DNA from: Catellatospora bangladeshensis
GTDB lineage: Bacteria > Actinomycetota > Actinomycetes > Mycobacteriales > Micromonosporaceae
Assembly: GCF_016862575.1 (NCBI RefSeq)
Contig: NZ_BONF01000004.1
Location: forward strand, 62,001-126,000
Direction of reading: 5' to 3'
DNA: 64,000 bases
Shown here: one piece after another, positions 25,573 through 34,514 of the stretch
Numbering within the stretch: the stretch's first letter is position 1
Layout of the letters: each line of letters begins with the position of its first letter
Notes under the pieces: model-generated
The model's database searches: none
Seen by the model: only the letters and a program-made list of their open reading frames with translations
Told to the model about the DNA's origin: nothing
Made by a program: the position numbers and the translations under genes

Positions 25573-25833
25573 ATGACCGACTTCACCATCGAGGACGTGC
25601 GGCGCATCCTGCGGGATGTCGCCGGGGCGGACGAGAGAGTGGACCTGGACGGGGACATCGCCGCCACCAGCTTCGCCGACCTGGGGTATGACTCCCTGGC
25701 GCTGCTGGAGGCGACCGCACGGCTGCAGCGTGAGCTGAGCATCCGCCTGCCCGACGACGCGGTGCTGGCGGTGAGCACACCCGGACAGCTGATCGACCTG
25801 GTCAGCTCCACCCGGGCCGGGGCACTGTCGTGA
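25573..25833 (+). CDS. Type II polyketide acyl carrier protein
   Basis: An 86-residue ACP. The phosphopantetheine attachment serine is Ser41 in [11 protein letters not shown], the usual polyketide ACP motif. GGAAGGGAG lies upstream of the ATG. It carries the growing chain between KS-alpha/KS-beta and the tailoring enzymes. Its stop overlaps the GTG of the carboxylase gene (GTGA). It is encoded in the plus-strand operon rather than beside KS-beta, which departs from the common KS-alpha/KS-beta/ACP order. Confidence 0.95.
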   Translation: MTDFTIEDVRRILRDVAGADERVDLDGDIAATSFADLGYDSLALLEATARLQRELSIRLPDDAVLAVSTPGQLIDLVSSTRAGALS

Positions 25834-27566
25834 CCGGGGATCTGGCCGGACCGGGCGCGCTGCCCGGTCCGGCCGGGCCGGAGGCGCCGTGGGTGTCCTG
25901 CGCGGGGTGCCAGGCGGTGGTGTACGGCAAGCGGCTGGCCCGCAGCCACGGCATCTGCCCGCAGTGCGGGCACTGCCGGCCGCTGTCCGCGTACGACCGG
26001 CTGGCGCTGCTCGCCGACCCGGGCTCGGTGGAGCTGCTCGACCTCGGCACCGACGCCGCGGACCCGCTGCGCTTCGTCGACGACAAGCCCTACCCGCAGC
26101 GCATCGCCGACGCCCGGCACGCCACCGGGCTGCCCGAGGCGGTGGTCTGCTGCCGCCTGCGGATGACCGGCACCCCCGCGATCGCGGCGGTGATGGACTT
26201 CCGGTTCATGGGCGGCAGCCTGTCCGGCGCGGTCGGCGAGCTGATCACGGTCGCGGCGGAGACGGCGCTGGCCCAGCGGCTGCCGCTGCTGCTGGTCACC
26301 GCGTCGGGCGGGGTGCGCATGCAGGAGGGCGTCATCGGCCTGATGCAGATGGCCAAGACCGCCCAGGCGCTGCACCAGCTCGACGAGGCGGGGCTGCCCA
26401 CGGTGTGCCTGGTCACCGACCCCACGTACGGCGGGGTGGCGGCCTCGTTCGCGATGCTCGGCGACGTCGTGGTCGCCGAACCCGGCGCACGGCTCGGCTT
26501 CGCCGGGCCCCGGGTGATCAAGCAGACCATCCGCCAGGAGCTGCCCGCCGGCTTCCAGACCGCCGAGTTCCTGCTGGAACGCGGCTTCCTCGACCTGATC
26601 TGCCCGCGCCCGGCGCTGCGCCACCGCATCGGCCGCCTGCTGGCGATCGGCGCCCGGCGCGACGCCCTGCCGCCCGCCCCGCCGCAGCCGCCCGCCGCGG
26701 TGATCCGCGACCCGGCGCTGCTGCCGGAGCGGCCCGCCTGGGAGGCGGTGCGCCGGGCCCGCAACGTGAACCGGCCCACCACCTCGGACTACCTGAGCAT
26801 GATCCTCGACGACTTCGAGGAGCTGCGCGGCGACCGGGTCGGCGGCGACTGCCCGGCGATCATCGGCGGGGTCGGCCGGCTGGGCGGCACACCGCTGGTC
26901 GTGATCGGCCACGAGAAGGGCCACACCACGCGCGACCTGGCCGCGCACAACTACGGCATGCCCGGCCCGGCCGGCTACCGCAAGGCCGCGCGGCTGCTGC
27001 GGCTGGCCGCCAAGTGGGGGCTGCCGGTGCTGACGCTGGTGGACACGCCGGGGGCGTACCCGGGCGTGGACGCCGAGGAGCAGGGCCAGGCCACCGCGAT
27101 CGCGGAGAACCTGCGCCTGATGGGCGGCCTGCCCGTCCCGGTGGTCACCGTGATCACCGGCGAGGGGTGCAGCGGCGGAGCGCTCGGCATCGCCGTCGCC
27201 GACCGCGTACTGATCATGGAGAACGGCGTCTACACCGTCATCAGCCCCGAGGGCTGCGCGGCGATCCTGTGGCGCGACGCCGCCGCGGCGCCCGCCGCCG
27301 CCCAGGCGCTGCGCGTGGACGCCCGTTCCCTGCTGGAGCTGGGCGTGGTCGAGGCGGTGATCCCGGAGCCGCCGGGCGGCGCCGAGGCCGACCACGCCGC
27401 CGCGGCCGCCGCGCTGCGCGCAGCCGTACACGCCGAGCTGGCCGATCTCGCGGGGCTCGACCAGAGCCGCCTGGTCGCGCAGCGGCGTGCCCGCTTCCGC
27501 CGCTTCGGCAGCTCCCACCGGCCCGAACAGGCCGTTCTGATCCCGACCGAAGGAGGTTTCCGGTGA
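25830..27566 (+). CDS. accDA: Acetyl-CoA carboxylase carboxyltransferase, fused beta-alpha (AccD-AccA)
   Basis: A 578-residue fusion of the two E. coli-type carboxyltransferase subunits. Residues ~20-290 are AccD-like, with a zinc ribbon made of SCAGC and CPQCGHC, then [12 protein letters not shown] and SGGVRMQEG. Residues ~300-560 are AccA-like, with [35 protein letters not shown] and [11 protein letters not shown]. It moves the carboxyl from biotin to acetyl-CoA, giving malonyl-CoA for chain extension. Most actinobacterial carboxylases use the PccB/AccB-type subunit, so this form inside a polyketide cluster is a dedicated supply. The GTG start overlaps the ACP stop. Confidence 0.93.
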   Translation: MTGDLAGPGALPGPAGPEAPWVSCAGCQAVVYGKRLARSHGICPQCGHCRPLSAYDRLALLADPGSVELLDLGTDAADPLRFVDDKPYPQRIADARHATGLPEAVVCCRLRMTGTPAIAAVMDFRFMGGSLSGAVGELITVAAETALAQRLPLLLVTASGGVRMQEGVIGLMQMAKTAQALHQLDEAGLPTVCLVTDPTYGGVAASFAMLGDVVVAEPGARLGFAGPRVIKQTIRQELPAGFQTAEFLLERGFLDLICPRPALRHRIGRLLAIGARRDALPPAPPQPPAAVIRDPALLPERPAWEAVRRARNVNRPTTSDYLSMILDDFEELRGDRVGGDCPAIIGGVGRLGGTPLVVIGHEKGHTTRDLAAHNYGMPGPAGYRKAARLLRLAAKWGLPVLTLVDTPGAYPGVDAEEQGQATAIAENLRLMGGLPVPVVTVITGEGCSGGALGIAVADRVLIMENGVYTVISPEGCAAILWRDAAAAPAAAQALRVDARSLLELGVVEAVIPEPPGGAEADHAAAAAALRAAVHAELADLAGLDQSRLVAQRRARFRRFGSSHRPEQAVLIPTEGGFR

Positions 27567-28198
27567 CCGGTCTGCTGGATCCGTCTCTGCGCGTGCCACC
27601 GATCCCGGTGGACACCGCCGACGCCTGCCCGCTGCACGCCCCGCTCGCCGAGCCGGCCCGCACCGTCGCCGACGACCTCGACGACGTACGCCGCAGCGCC
27701 CAGCGCCTGCTGTCCGGGGTGGACAAGCCGCCCCGCGCGCTGCGCATCCGGGCCGGTGAGGTGGTCGTCGAGCTGGAGTGGCCCGACGAGCACCCCGCGC
27801 CGCCCGCGGCCGACGCGGTCCAGGCGGCCGCGGCCGCGCTGGCAGCCGTCGCCCAGCCGCCCGCGGCGGCACTGCCCGCCGCGCCGGGCGGCGCGACGGT
27901 GACCACGGCCGCCGCGGCGGTGGTCACCACCGAGACCGCCGCACCGGCCGGGATCGACGTCTGCGCGACCACCGTGGGCACCTTCTACCGCGCGGCGGAG
28001 CCGGGCACGCCCCCGTTCGTGGCCGAGGGCGACCACGTCCGGCGCGGCCAGCAGGTCGCGATCATCGAGGTGATGAAGCTGATGATCCCCGTCGAGGCCG
28101 AGCACGACGGGCAGGTCGTCGCGGTGCACGTGGCCGACGGCACGTCCGTGGAGTACGGCGACCGCCTGCTCACCCTCGCCCCGGCGACCGGGCACTGA
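27563..28198 (+). CDS. accB: Biotin carboxyl carrier protein of acetyl-CoA carboxylase
   Basis: A 211-residue BCCP. Residues ~135-207 are the biotinyl domain: [18 protein letters not shown] at its start and the biotin lysine at about 172 in [10 protein letters not shown]. The usual EAMKM is EVMKL here. Residues 75-130 are an Ala/Pro-rich swinging linker. The GTG start at 27563 has AGGAGG 6 bases upstream and overlaps the accDA stop. The open frame extends far upstream only as a shadow of accDA. It works with the biotin carboxylase that follows. Confidence 0.92.
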   Translation: MTGLLDPSLRVPPIPVDTADACPLHAPLAEPARTVADDLDDVRRSAQRLLSGVDKPPRALRIRAGEVVVELEWPDEHPAPPAADAVQAAAAALAAVAQPPAAALPAAPGGATVTTAAAAVVTTETAAPAGIDVCATTVGTFYRAAEPGTPPFVAEGDHVRRGQQVAIIEVMKLMIPVEAEHDGQVVAVHVADGTSVEYGDRLLTLAPATGH

Positions 28199-28208
28199 GG
28201 GGGCCGCC

Positions 28209-29597
28209 GTGTTCACCACCGTGCTGGTCGCCAACCGGGGCGAGATCGCGCTGCGCGTCGCCCGTACCTGCCGCGAGCTGGGGTTGCGCGTGGTGGCCGT
28301 CTACTCCACCGAGGACCGCGCCGCCCCGGTGGTGGGCATGGCGGACGAGGCCGTGTGCATCGGGCCCGGCCCGGCGCGCTCCAGCTACCTGAACATGTCC
28401 GCGATCCTGGAGGCGGCCCGGCGCACCGGCGCCGACGCGGTGCACCCCGGCTACGGCTTCCTGTCCGAGGTGCCCGACTTCGCCGAGGCGTGCGAGTCGC
28501 TCGGCATCACCTTCGTCGGCCCGCCCGCGCCGGTGATCGAGCGGCTGGGCGACAAGGCCGCCGCGCGCGCTGCGATGGCCGCCGCCGGGCTGCCCATGCT
28601 GCCCGGCAGCGACGGGCCGGTGGGCTGCCCGGACGTGGCGGCCCGGCTCGCCGGCGAGATCGGCTACCCCGTCATCGTCAAGGCGGTGGCGGGCGGTGGC
28701 GGCCGAGGTATGCAGGTCGTGCACGAACCCGGGGACCTGGTCGGGCGGTTCCGCGAGGTCCGGGCCGCGGCCCAGTCGCTGTTCGGCGACGACCGGCTCT
28801 ACCTGGAGCGCTACCTGCCCGCCGCGCGCCACGTCGAGGTGCAGATCCTCTGCGACCAGTACGGCGACGGCGTGTACCTGGGCCTGCGCGACTGCTCCGC
28901 CCAGCGCCGCCGCCAGAAGATCATCGAGGAGACGCCCGCCCCGGGGCTGCCGGACGACCTGGTCCGGCGGATGGGCGAGGCGGCCCTGCGCGGCGCGCTC
29001 GCCGCCGGCTACGTCGGTGCGGGCACGTTCGAGTTCCTGGTCGACGGCGACGGCGGCTTCCACTTCATGGAGGTCAACTGCCGGATCCAGGTCGAGCACC
29101 CGGTGACCGAGCTGACCCACGGCGTCGACCTGGTCCGCGAGCAGCTGCTGGTCGCCGCGGGGGAGCGGCTCACGCTGCGCCAGGACGAGCTGGCGGCGCG
29201 CGGCGCGGCGATCGAGTGCCGGGTCAACGCCGAGGACCCGGCGCGCGGCTTCGTGCCGGCGCCGGGCCGGATCACCGAGCTGCGGCTGCCCGGCGGGCCG
29301 TTCGTCCGCGTGGACACCGACGCCTACCAGGGCGGGCGGGTGTCTCCGGCGTACGACCCGCTGCTGGCCAAGGTCGTGGTCTGGGCCCCGGACCGGCCGC
29401 AGGCGCTGGAGCGCATGCGGCGGGCGCTGGGCGAGTTCCACGCCGCCGGGCCGGGCCTGGCCACCAACCGCGACTTCCTGCTCGCGGTGCTCGACCACCC
29501 GCGGTTCATCGCGGGCACCCATGACACCTCGCTGGTCACCGGCATCACCGAGCACGACCGGGCGCGAGGTCCGATCGAGGAGGCATCCGTTGGCTGA
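28209..29597 (+). CDS. accC: Acetyl-CoA carboxylase biotin carboxylase subunit
   Basis: A 462-residue ATP-grasp enzyme that carboxylates biotin on the BCCP using bicarbonate. Landmarks are VANRGEIALRVARTCRELG at the N-terminus, HPGYGFLSE, KAVAGGGGRGM (ATP loop), CSAQRRRQKIIEETP, MEVNCRIQVEHPVTE and GRVSPAYDPLLAKV. Length is like E. coli AccC (about 450), with no fused carrier domain. GTG start 10 bases after the BCCP stop. With accDA and accB it completes an acetyl-CoA carboxylase inside the polyketide operon. Confidence 0.95.
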   Translation: MFTTVLVANRGEIALRVARTCRELGLRVVAVYSTEDRAAPVVGMADEAVCIGPGPARSSYLNMSAILEAARRTGADAVHPGYGFLSEVPDFAEACESLGITFVGPPAPVIERLGDKAAARAAMAAAGLPMLPGSDGPVGCPDVAARLAGEIGYPVIVKAVAGGGGRGMQVVHEPGDLVGRFREVRAAAQSLFGDDRLYLERYLPAARHVEVQILCDQYGDGVYLGLRDCSAQRRRQKIIEETPAPGLPDDLVRRMGEAALRGALAAGYVGAGTFEFLVDGDGGFHFMEVNCRIQVEHPVTELTHGVDLVREQLLVAAGERLTLRQDELAARGAAIECRVNAEDPARGFVPAPGRITELRLPGGPFVRVDTDAYQGGRVSPAYDPLLAKVVVWAPDRPQALERMRRALGEFHAAGPGLATNRDFLLAVLDHPRFIAGTHDTSLVTGITEHDRARGPIEEASVG

Positions 29598-30858
29598 CAG
29601 GGACAGCGACGTCCTCACCGACGTCTGCGTCATCGGCGGGGGGCCGGCCGGGCTGGCGCTCGCGCTGCTGCTCGCCCGCTCCGGCGTGGACGTGACGGTG
29701 GTGGAGAAGTCGTCGAGCTTCGAGCGCGCGTTCCGCGGCGAGATCCTGCAACCGGGCGGGCTCGCGGTGCTGGAGGAGCTGGGCGTGCTCCAGGCCGCCC
29801 GCAACCGGGGCAGCCACGTGCACGACCGGTTCCAGCTGCTCAGCGGCGGCAAGGCGATCCTGGGCGTGGACTACAAGGCGATGCCGGGGCCGTACAACTA
29901 CATGCTCAGTGTGCCGCAGCAGAACATCCTGGAGGAGCTGCTGGCCGCGTGCCGGCGGGAGCCCGCGTTCCGCTATCTGGCCGGCACCCGCGTCACCGAC
30001 CTGGTGCGCGACGGCGGCGCGGTGCGCGGGGCGGTCGTGTCCGGCCCGCGCGGCACCCGCAACGTCCGGGCGCGCTGCGTGGTCGGTGCGGACGGGCGCT
30101 ACTCCAAGACCCGCCAGCTGTCCGGCATCCCGTACGACCGGCGCGACGTGTTCACCTTCGACCTGCTCTGGTTCAAGCTGCCCGCGACCGGCGAGCCGCT
30201 GCGCGACGTGACCATCCGGGGCGGGGGCGGCCGCATGCTGCTCAGCTACAGCTCGTACCCGGAGGGCGTGCAGCTGGGCTGGGCGCTGCCGCACGGCGGC
30301 TACCGGGCGTTCGCGGCCCGGCCGTTCACCGAGTTCCGCGACCAGCTCTGCCAGGCCGCCCCGGAGTACGCCGGGCGCATCTACGAGCGCGTGCGCGGCC
30401 TGACCGACCTGAGCCTGCTGGACGTGTTCGCGGGCACCGCCCGGGAGTGGGCGCGCGACGGCCTGCTGCTCATCGGCGACGCCGCGCACACGCACAGCCC
30501 GCTGGGCGCGCAGGGCCTGAACCTGGCCCTGCAGGACGCGGTGCTGGCGCACCCGGTGCTGCTGAAGGCGCTGCGCCGCAGCGGTCCCGTGGACGCGGCG
30601 GCGCTGGCCGACTACACCGCGCCGCGCACCGCCGACATCCGCAAGGTGCTGAAGTTCCAGCACATCCAGGCCAAGGGCATGCTCGGCAGCCGGAGCAAGG
30701 CGGTCGAGGCGGGCCGCCACCTGATGGCCTCGATCGTGCACCGCACGCCCATCGGCCACAAGCTCACCAAGATGGTCGCCTTCGGCAACCCGGCCTGCCG
30801 GGTGCGCACGGACCTCTACGCCTCCGCGGGCGCCGCGCGCCCGGCCCCGCCCGCCTGA
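29590..30858 (+). CDS. FAD-dependent aromatic hydroxylase
   Basis: A 422-residue flavoprotein of the group-A monooxygenase family. CVIGGGPAGLALALLLARSG is the FAD Rossmann motif, ARCVVGADGRYSKTR the DG motif, and LLIGDAAHTHSPLGAQGLNL the FAD-ribityl GD motif. I assign a TTG start at 29590 because GAGGAGG lies 6 bases before it and the Rossmann strand begins about 12 residues later; a longer frame from 29521 overlaps accC. It overlaps the accC stop by 8 bases. It probably hydroxylates or epoxidises the aromatic polyketide. The 92-bp gap after it holds no clear element. Confidence 0.88.
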   Translation: MADRDSDVLTDVCVIGGGPAGLALALLLARSGVDVTVVEKSSSFERAFRGEILQPGGLAVLEELGVLQAARNRGSHVHDRFQLLSGGKAILGVDYKAMPGPYNYMLSVPQQNILEELLAACRREPAFRYLAGTRVTDLVRDGGAVRGAVVSGPRGTRNVRARCVVGADGRYSKTRQLSGIPYDRRDVFTFDLLWFKLPATGEPLRDVTIRGGGGRMLLSYSSYPEGVQLGWALPHGGYRAFAARPFTEFRDQLCQAAPEYAGRIYERVRGLTDLSLLDVFAGTAREWARDGLLLIGDAAHTHSPLGAQGLNLALQDAVLAHPVLLKALRRSGPVDAAALADYTAPRTADIRKVLKFQHIQAKGMLGSRSKAVEAGRHLMASIVHRTPIGHKLTKMVAFGNPACRVRTDLYASAGAARPAPPA

Positions 30859-30950
30859 CCGCGTCATCCGCACACCTGCGCCACCCGGCCGCACCTTCGT
30901 GCCCGGCCCATGCCGGTCACCGACGATTCCGATCCTGACGGGAGCACCAC

Positions 30951-31781
30951 ATGTCACAGCAGACAGCCACGGCCCGGCGCGCCCGCGCCACGGCCCACAA
31001 ACCGGCCCCGGCCAGCCGCTTCATCGACCTGTCCACGCCCGTGGACGCCGCCGCCTGGGAGCCGGAGCCGGTGCTCCACGAGATCATGACCCCGGCCCAG
31101 GGTGCGGTGCACATGGCCGAGGAGATGAAGCACCACTTCGGCGTGGACTTCGACCCGGCCGTGCTGCCCGACGGCGAGCTGCTGTCGGTCGACACGCTCA
31201 AGCTCACCACGCACACCGGCACCCACATCGACGCGCCGTCGCACTACGGCAGCAAGGCGAGCTACGGCACGCCCCGGCACATCGACGAGATGCCGCTGGA
31301 CTGGTTCCACCGCCCCGCGGTCTGCCTCGACCTGCGCTCGGCGACCGGCCCGACGGTCGACGCGGACTTCCTCGCCGCGGAGCTGGCCCGCATCGGTTAC
31401 CAGCTCCAGCCGCTGGACATCGTCCTGCTGCACACCGGCGCCTCGGCCTGGGCGGGCACTCCCCGCTACTTCACCGAGTTCATCGGCCTCGACGCGAGCG
31501 CCACGAACTTCCTGCTGGACAAGGGCGTCCGGGTGATCGGCACGGACGCGTTCAGCCTGGACGCCCCGTTCGGCGCGATGCTCGCCAGGTTCAAGGAGAC
31601 CGGCGACAAGGGCGTGCTCTGGCCGGCCCACTTCACCGGCCGCGACCGCGAGTTCTGCCAGATCGAGCGGCTGGCCAACCTGGACGCGCTGCCGCAGCCG
31701 TACGGCTTCACCGTGTCCTGCCTGCCCATCAAGATCAAGGGTGCCGGAGCGGGCTGGACCCGCGCCGTGGCCATCCTCTGA
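30951..31781 (+). CDS. Cyclase of the kynurenine-formamidase-like family (PF04199)
   Basis: A 276-residue metal-dependent enzyme with the family signature THTGTHIDAPSHY (residues ~85-97), whose His and Asp residues bind Mn or Zn. VIGTDAFSLDAPF and LLHTGASAWAG are further family segments. In type II polyketide clusters members of this family (MtmX/OxyN group, from memory) help close later rings, so a ring-cyclase role is likely. Other members hydrolyse amides, so the assignment rests on context. The N-terminal ~22 residues are basic and extra. A gap of 31 bp separates it from the next gene. Confidence 0.82.
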   Translation: MSQQTATARRARATAHKPAPASRFIDLSTPVDAAAWEPEPVLHEIMTPAQGAVHMAEEMKHHFGVDFDPAVLPDGELLSVDTLKLTTHTGTHIDAPSHYGSKASYGTPRHIDEMPLDWFHRPAVCLDLRSATGPTVDADFLAAELARIGYQLQPLDIVLLHTGASAWAGTPRYFTEFIGLDASATNFLLDKGVRVIGTDAFSLDAPFGAMLARFKETGDKGVLWPAHFTGRDREFCQIERLANLDALPQPYGFTVSCLPIKIKGAGAGWTRAVAIL

Positions 31782-31812
31782 CCGCACCGACCACCATCTC
31801 AAGGAGACCGAC

Positions 31813-32271
31813 ATGGCCACGACCGTCCTGCCCGACCTCACCGACACGTCCGCCCTCTACCTGTCCGTCCAGCAGTTCTACGCCCGCCACATGCACCTGC
31901 TCGACTCCGGCCGCGCCCGGGAGTGGGCCGGCACCTTCACCCCCGACGGCACCTTCACCGCCCCCGGCCTCGACGCGCCCGTCCGCGGCCGCGCCGCCCT
32001 CGCCGCCGCCGTCGAGCAGACCCACGCCCGCCTCGCCGCCTCCGGCGAGACCCACCGCCACTGGCACGGCATGGTCTGGGTGACCCCCGGCCCCGACGGC
32101 ACCGCCCACGTCAAGTGCTACGGCATGGTCATCGCCGTGGACCCCGCCGGCACCCCCCGCCTCCACCGCCACTGCCTCTGCGAAGACGTCCTCACCCCCG
32201 CCCCCGCCGAGCCCGAAGGCTGGCTCGTCGCCTCCCGCCACGTCACCCCCGACGCGGCCCCGACCCCCTAA
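31813..32271 (+). CDS. SnoaL-like (NTF2-fold) polyketide tailoring protein
   Basis: A 152-residue NTF2-fold protein: LYLSVQQFYARHMHLLDSG, then WAGTFTPDGTFTAPG and a later HRHWHGMVWV. The order of helix, strand and aromatic residues fits the SnoaL_4-like group, which includes polyketide cyclases and hydroxylases. The start is the ATG at 31813 with AAGGAG about 6 bases upstream; longer open frame upstream is a shadow of the previous gene. Codon use becomes C-rich at its 3' half. It is the last gene of the cluster, three bases before repeat A2. Confidence 0.8.
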   Translation: MATTVLPDLTDTSALYLSVQQFYARHMHLLDSGRAREWAGTFTPDGTFTAPGLDAPVRGRAALAAAVEQTHARLAASGETHRHWHGMVWVTPGPDGTAHVKCYGMVIAVDPAGTPRLHRHCLCEDVLTPAPAEPEGWLVASRHVTPDAAPTP

Positions 32272-32274
32272 ACG

Positions 32275-32351
32275 GCGACGATCTTGCGTGAACTGTGGGG
32301 ACGACACGCCCCTTCCGGGCATATCCCTAACAGTTCACGCAAGATCGTCGC
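32275..32351. repeat. GATC palindrome, family A copy 2
   Basis: Perfect 22-bp arms (32275-32296 and 32330-32351) contain ACGATCTTGCGTGAACTG. The 33-base loop keeps the family-A segment GACGACACGCCCC. It lies between the convergent SnoaL-like gene and the ScyD-like gene, starting 4 bases after the SnoaL stop. This is the most symmetric member of family A. Probably a bidirectional terminator for the polyketide operon. Confidence 0.88.
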
Positions 32352-32385
32352 GATCTTGGAGCGGCCCGCGCGGGGCCGGGGTGGG

Positions 32386-33534
32386 TCAGGCGGGGAGGCG
32401 GAGCTTGATGACGGCGCCGTCGGTGGGGCGGACCGAGCCCGTCGTGAGGTAGGCGTTGCGGCCGCGGATCGCGATGCCGCCGGGGTGGTCCACCTTGTCG
32501 AGGATCAGCTCAGGTGCGCCGCCGCCCTTCTTGATGCGCATCAGGGCGCCGACGCCGCGGCTCGGGCCGAACATCGAGGTGTGCGTGAACTCCAGCGCGT
32601 ACAGGTCGCCGTTGGGGGCGAACGCGATGTCCACGACGGTGGTCAGGCCCTCGGCGTACACCGTGGGCTCCTGGCCGGGCACGACCTTGAAGATGCGGGC
32701 GCTGCCCTGCGTGAACGGGCGGCCGGTCAGCTCGGCGACGTAGAACGCGCCGTCGCGGTAAGCCACGCCCATCGGCACCGACTGCATCGGCAGCATGGTC
32801 CCGGCCGGCATGTTGAACGCGGGAGGCGCGGGCATCTGCCGGTCACCGAACGCGGCCAGCGTGCTGACCTGGCCCTGCGGGGTGACGAACAGCAGCGAGT
32901 TGCCGCCCGCGTCGGCCACGGCCGCGCCGCCGCGCCCGAAGGCGACCGACTGCGCGTTGGAGTCCAGCTCGCCGCCGTCGGGATTGTGCGCCGCCTCCCA
33001 GCCCGCGATGTCGGCGATGCGCTCGGTCTTGAGCTTGAGCGTGTACCAGTCGCCGCTGAAGTCCCGGCGCACCGACAGCAGGCGGCCCATCTCCCGGCCG
33101 GGGTCGGGCAGCGTGTCACGGTTGGCGGGGGCCTCGCTCAGGCCGATGGTGAGCAGGCTGCGGCCGTGGCGGTTGAACGCGATGTCGTTCGGGCCGATCG
33201 CCTCGGTGCCGTCGGGGCCGGCCAGCGAGGGCAGGCCGGTGAGCACGCGGGTGAGCGAGCCGTCGCGGTCGAGGCGGGCCAGCGCGCCGGTCGCCCCGAG
33301 GCAGCCGATGCCCTGCGGGCGTGGCAGGCACACCGGGTTCGGCGCGCCGTCGGCGCCGCGGCCGGCCTCGGTGACGTACAGCACGCCGTCGTTGTCGAAG
33401 GCGAGGCCGCGCGGGTTGCTCAAGCCCGTGTAGAGAACGGTCACGTCAGGGGCGGCCGCCCCCGGCGTGCCCTGGGCGAGCGTGGAGAGAATCACGGCAG
33501 ACGCTACGGCCAGCCGTTTCATGGTCACGAACAC
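32386..33534 (-). CDS. Secreted ScyD/ScyE-like beta-propeller protein
   Basis: A 382-residue exported protein. The signal peptide is about residues 1-28 (KRLAVASAVILSTLAQG, then Ala-rich cleavage region). The rest reads as a beta-propeller of the ScyD/ScyE family, with repeated strands such as NPRGLAFDNDGVLYVTEAG, PNDIAFNRHG, VPMGVAYRDGAFYVAELTG and VVDIAFAPNGDLYALEFT. The biochemical role of actinobacterial members is not known. The GTG at 33534 has GGAGG 5 bases upstream, whereas the inner ATG at 33522 would be too far from it. It is monocistronic. Confidence 0.8.
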   Translation of the reverse strand: MFVTMKRLAVASAVILSTLAQGTPGAAAPDVTVLYTGLSNPRGLAFDNDGVLYVTEAGRGADGAPNPVCLPRPQGIGCLGATGALARLDRDGSLTRVLTGLPSLAGPDGTEAIGPNDIAFNRHGRSLLTIGLSEAPANRDTLPDPGREMGRLLSVRRDFSGDWYTLKLKTERIADIAGWEAAHNPDGGELDSNAQSVAFGRGGAAVADAGGNSLLFVTPQGQVSTLAAFGDRQMPAPPAFNMPAGTMLPMQSVPMGVAYRDGAFYVAELTGRPFTQGSARIFKVVPGQEPTVYAEGLTTVVDIAFAPNGDLYALEFTHTSMFGPSRGVGALMRIKKGGGAPELILDKVDHPGGIAIRGRNAYLTTGSVRPTDGAVIKLRLPA

Positions 33535-33624
33535 GGTTGCCTCCGGCAGGCAGGGTCAAGTGTCCGTACCAATAAAACCCATTTAGCCACATTTGCCCTG
33601 CTCGACGCGCCCGGCGTCCCATGG

Positions 33625-33701
33625 TGATCGTCCGACTTGCCAGGCAGACGGGCGAAAGGCGGGCCAAGATACGCCCAAGTGCCCGGCAAGTCGGACGATC
33701 A
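33625..33701. repeat. GATC palindrome, family D copy 1
   Basis: Perfect 17-bp arms (33625-33641 TGATCGTCCGACTTGCC and 33685-33701) flank a 43-base loop. The loop holds GGGCCAAGATACGCCC, shared with D2. It lies 8 bases beyond the YczE-like stop in the minus direction and upstream of the ScyD-like gene. The remaining 33535-33624 gap is AT-rich and probably the ScyD promoter. Confidence 0.85.
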
Positions 33702-33709
33702 AGGCGCGG

Positions 33710-34426
33710 TCACGCCGGGGCGGGCTCGGCGACGGCGGCGGGGGTACGCGGGGCGCGGGGCGCGACGGTGAGCATGGGCAGGAAGAACTGCGCCAGCGGG
33801 CCGATGGCCAGCGCGTAGAGGACGGTGCCGATGCCGACGGTGCCGCCGAGCAGTGCGCCGGTGGCCACGACGCCGACCTCCAGCACGGTGCGCCAGCCGC
33901 GCAGCGACCAGGTGCGGGCGGCGAGCCCGGTCATCAGCCCGTCGCGCGGGCCGGGGCCGAGATTGGCTCCAATGTAGAGGCCACTGGCGAAGCCGCAGAG
34001 CACGATGCCGCCGATCATGAAGGCCCACCGGGTCACGATGTGCGAGGGCTGCGGCAGCACCTGGTTGGCCGCGTCCACGACCAGGCCGATCACCACGATG
34101 TTGGAGACGGTGCCCAGGCCCGGCCGCTGGCGCAGCGGGATCCAGCACAGCAGCACCAGCGCGCCGACGATGATCAGCACGGTGCCCACGCTGAGGCCGG
34201 TCCGGTGCGCCAGGCCCTGGTGCAGCACGTCCCAGGGTTGGTTGCCGAGGTGCGCGGCCAGCATCAGGCTGATGCTCAGGCCGTAGCCGGCCAGGCCGGC
34301 GTAGAGCTGGAACAGGCGTCGGGGGAGCCGCTCGCGCAGCGGCATCGGGGCGGGTCGGCGGCTCGGGGCGGCCCGGCGCTGGGTCGCATCGATTGGCATC
34401 GTCACTGGCTTGCTTGCGCCTGTCAT
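33710..34426 (-). CDS. YczE/YitT-family membrane protein
   Basis: An integral membrane protein of 238 residues from the ATG at 34426 (MTGASKPVTMPID); an ATG at 34399 is also possible. It has five predicted helices, with GLSISLMLAAHLGNQPWDVL and GLYIGANLGPGPRDGLMTGL as family landmarks of YczE-like proteins. These are often encoded divergently from MocR regulators, as here, and may move or sense pyridoxal-related or amino compounds; the substrate is unknown. The longer frame to 34537 overlaps the MocR gene and is not used. The C-terminal ~20 residues are Ala/Pro-rich. Confidence 0.85.
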   Translation of the reverse strand: MTGASKPVTMPIDATQRRAAPSRRPAPMPLRERLPRRLFQLYAGLAGYGLSISLMLAAHLGNQPWDVLHQGLAHRTGLSVGTVLIIVGALVLLCWIPLRQRPGLGTVSNIVVIGLVVDAANQVLPQPSHIVTRWAFMIGGIVLCGFASGLYIGANLGPGPRDGLMTGLAARTWSLRGWRTVLEVGVVATGALLGGTVGIGTVLYALAIGPLAQFFLPMLTVAPRAPRTPAAVAEPAPA

Positions 34427-34441
34427 GTCTGCCAGTCTGGA

Positions 34442-34470
34442 GGCCAATAGGAGTGCTTGAAAGGGCCAAT
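34442..34470. promoter_or_regulatory. Candidate MocR operator
   Basis: GGCCAAT occurs at 34442-34448 and 34464-34470, a direct repeat with 22-bp spacing (two helical turns). Each copy is followed by GGAGTG. It lies in the gap between the divergent YczE-like and MocR genes. MocR regulators commonly bind direct repeats, so this is a plausible site; binding is inferred. Confidence 0.5.
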
Positions 34471-34514
34471 CCCGGAGGAGTGGCCTTACCGGGCTCGGGG
34501 ACCAGGAGGCCAGG

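Noticed and set aside
32284-32400. Small open frames starting inside family A repeats (MRVLWVRHAH-like and MRELWGRHAP-like)
   Set aside because: The similar peptides come from translation of the repeat itself. There is no ribosome site, and the frames run into antisense of known genes.
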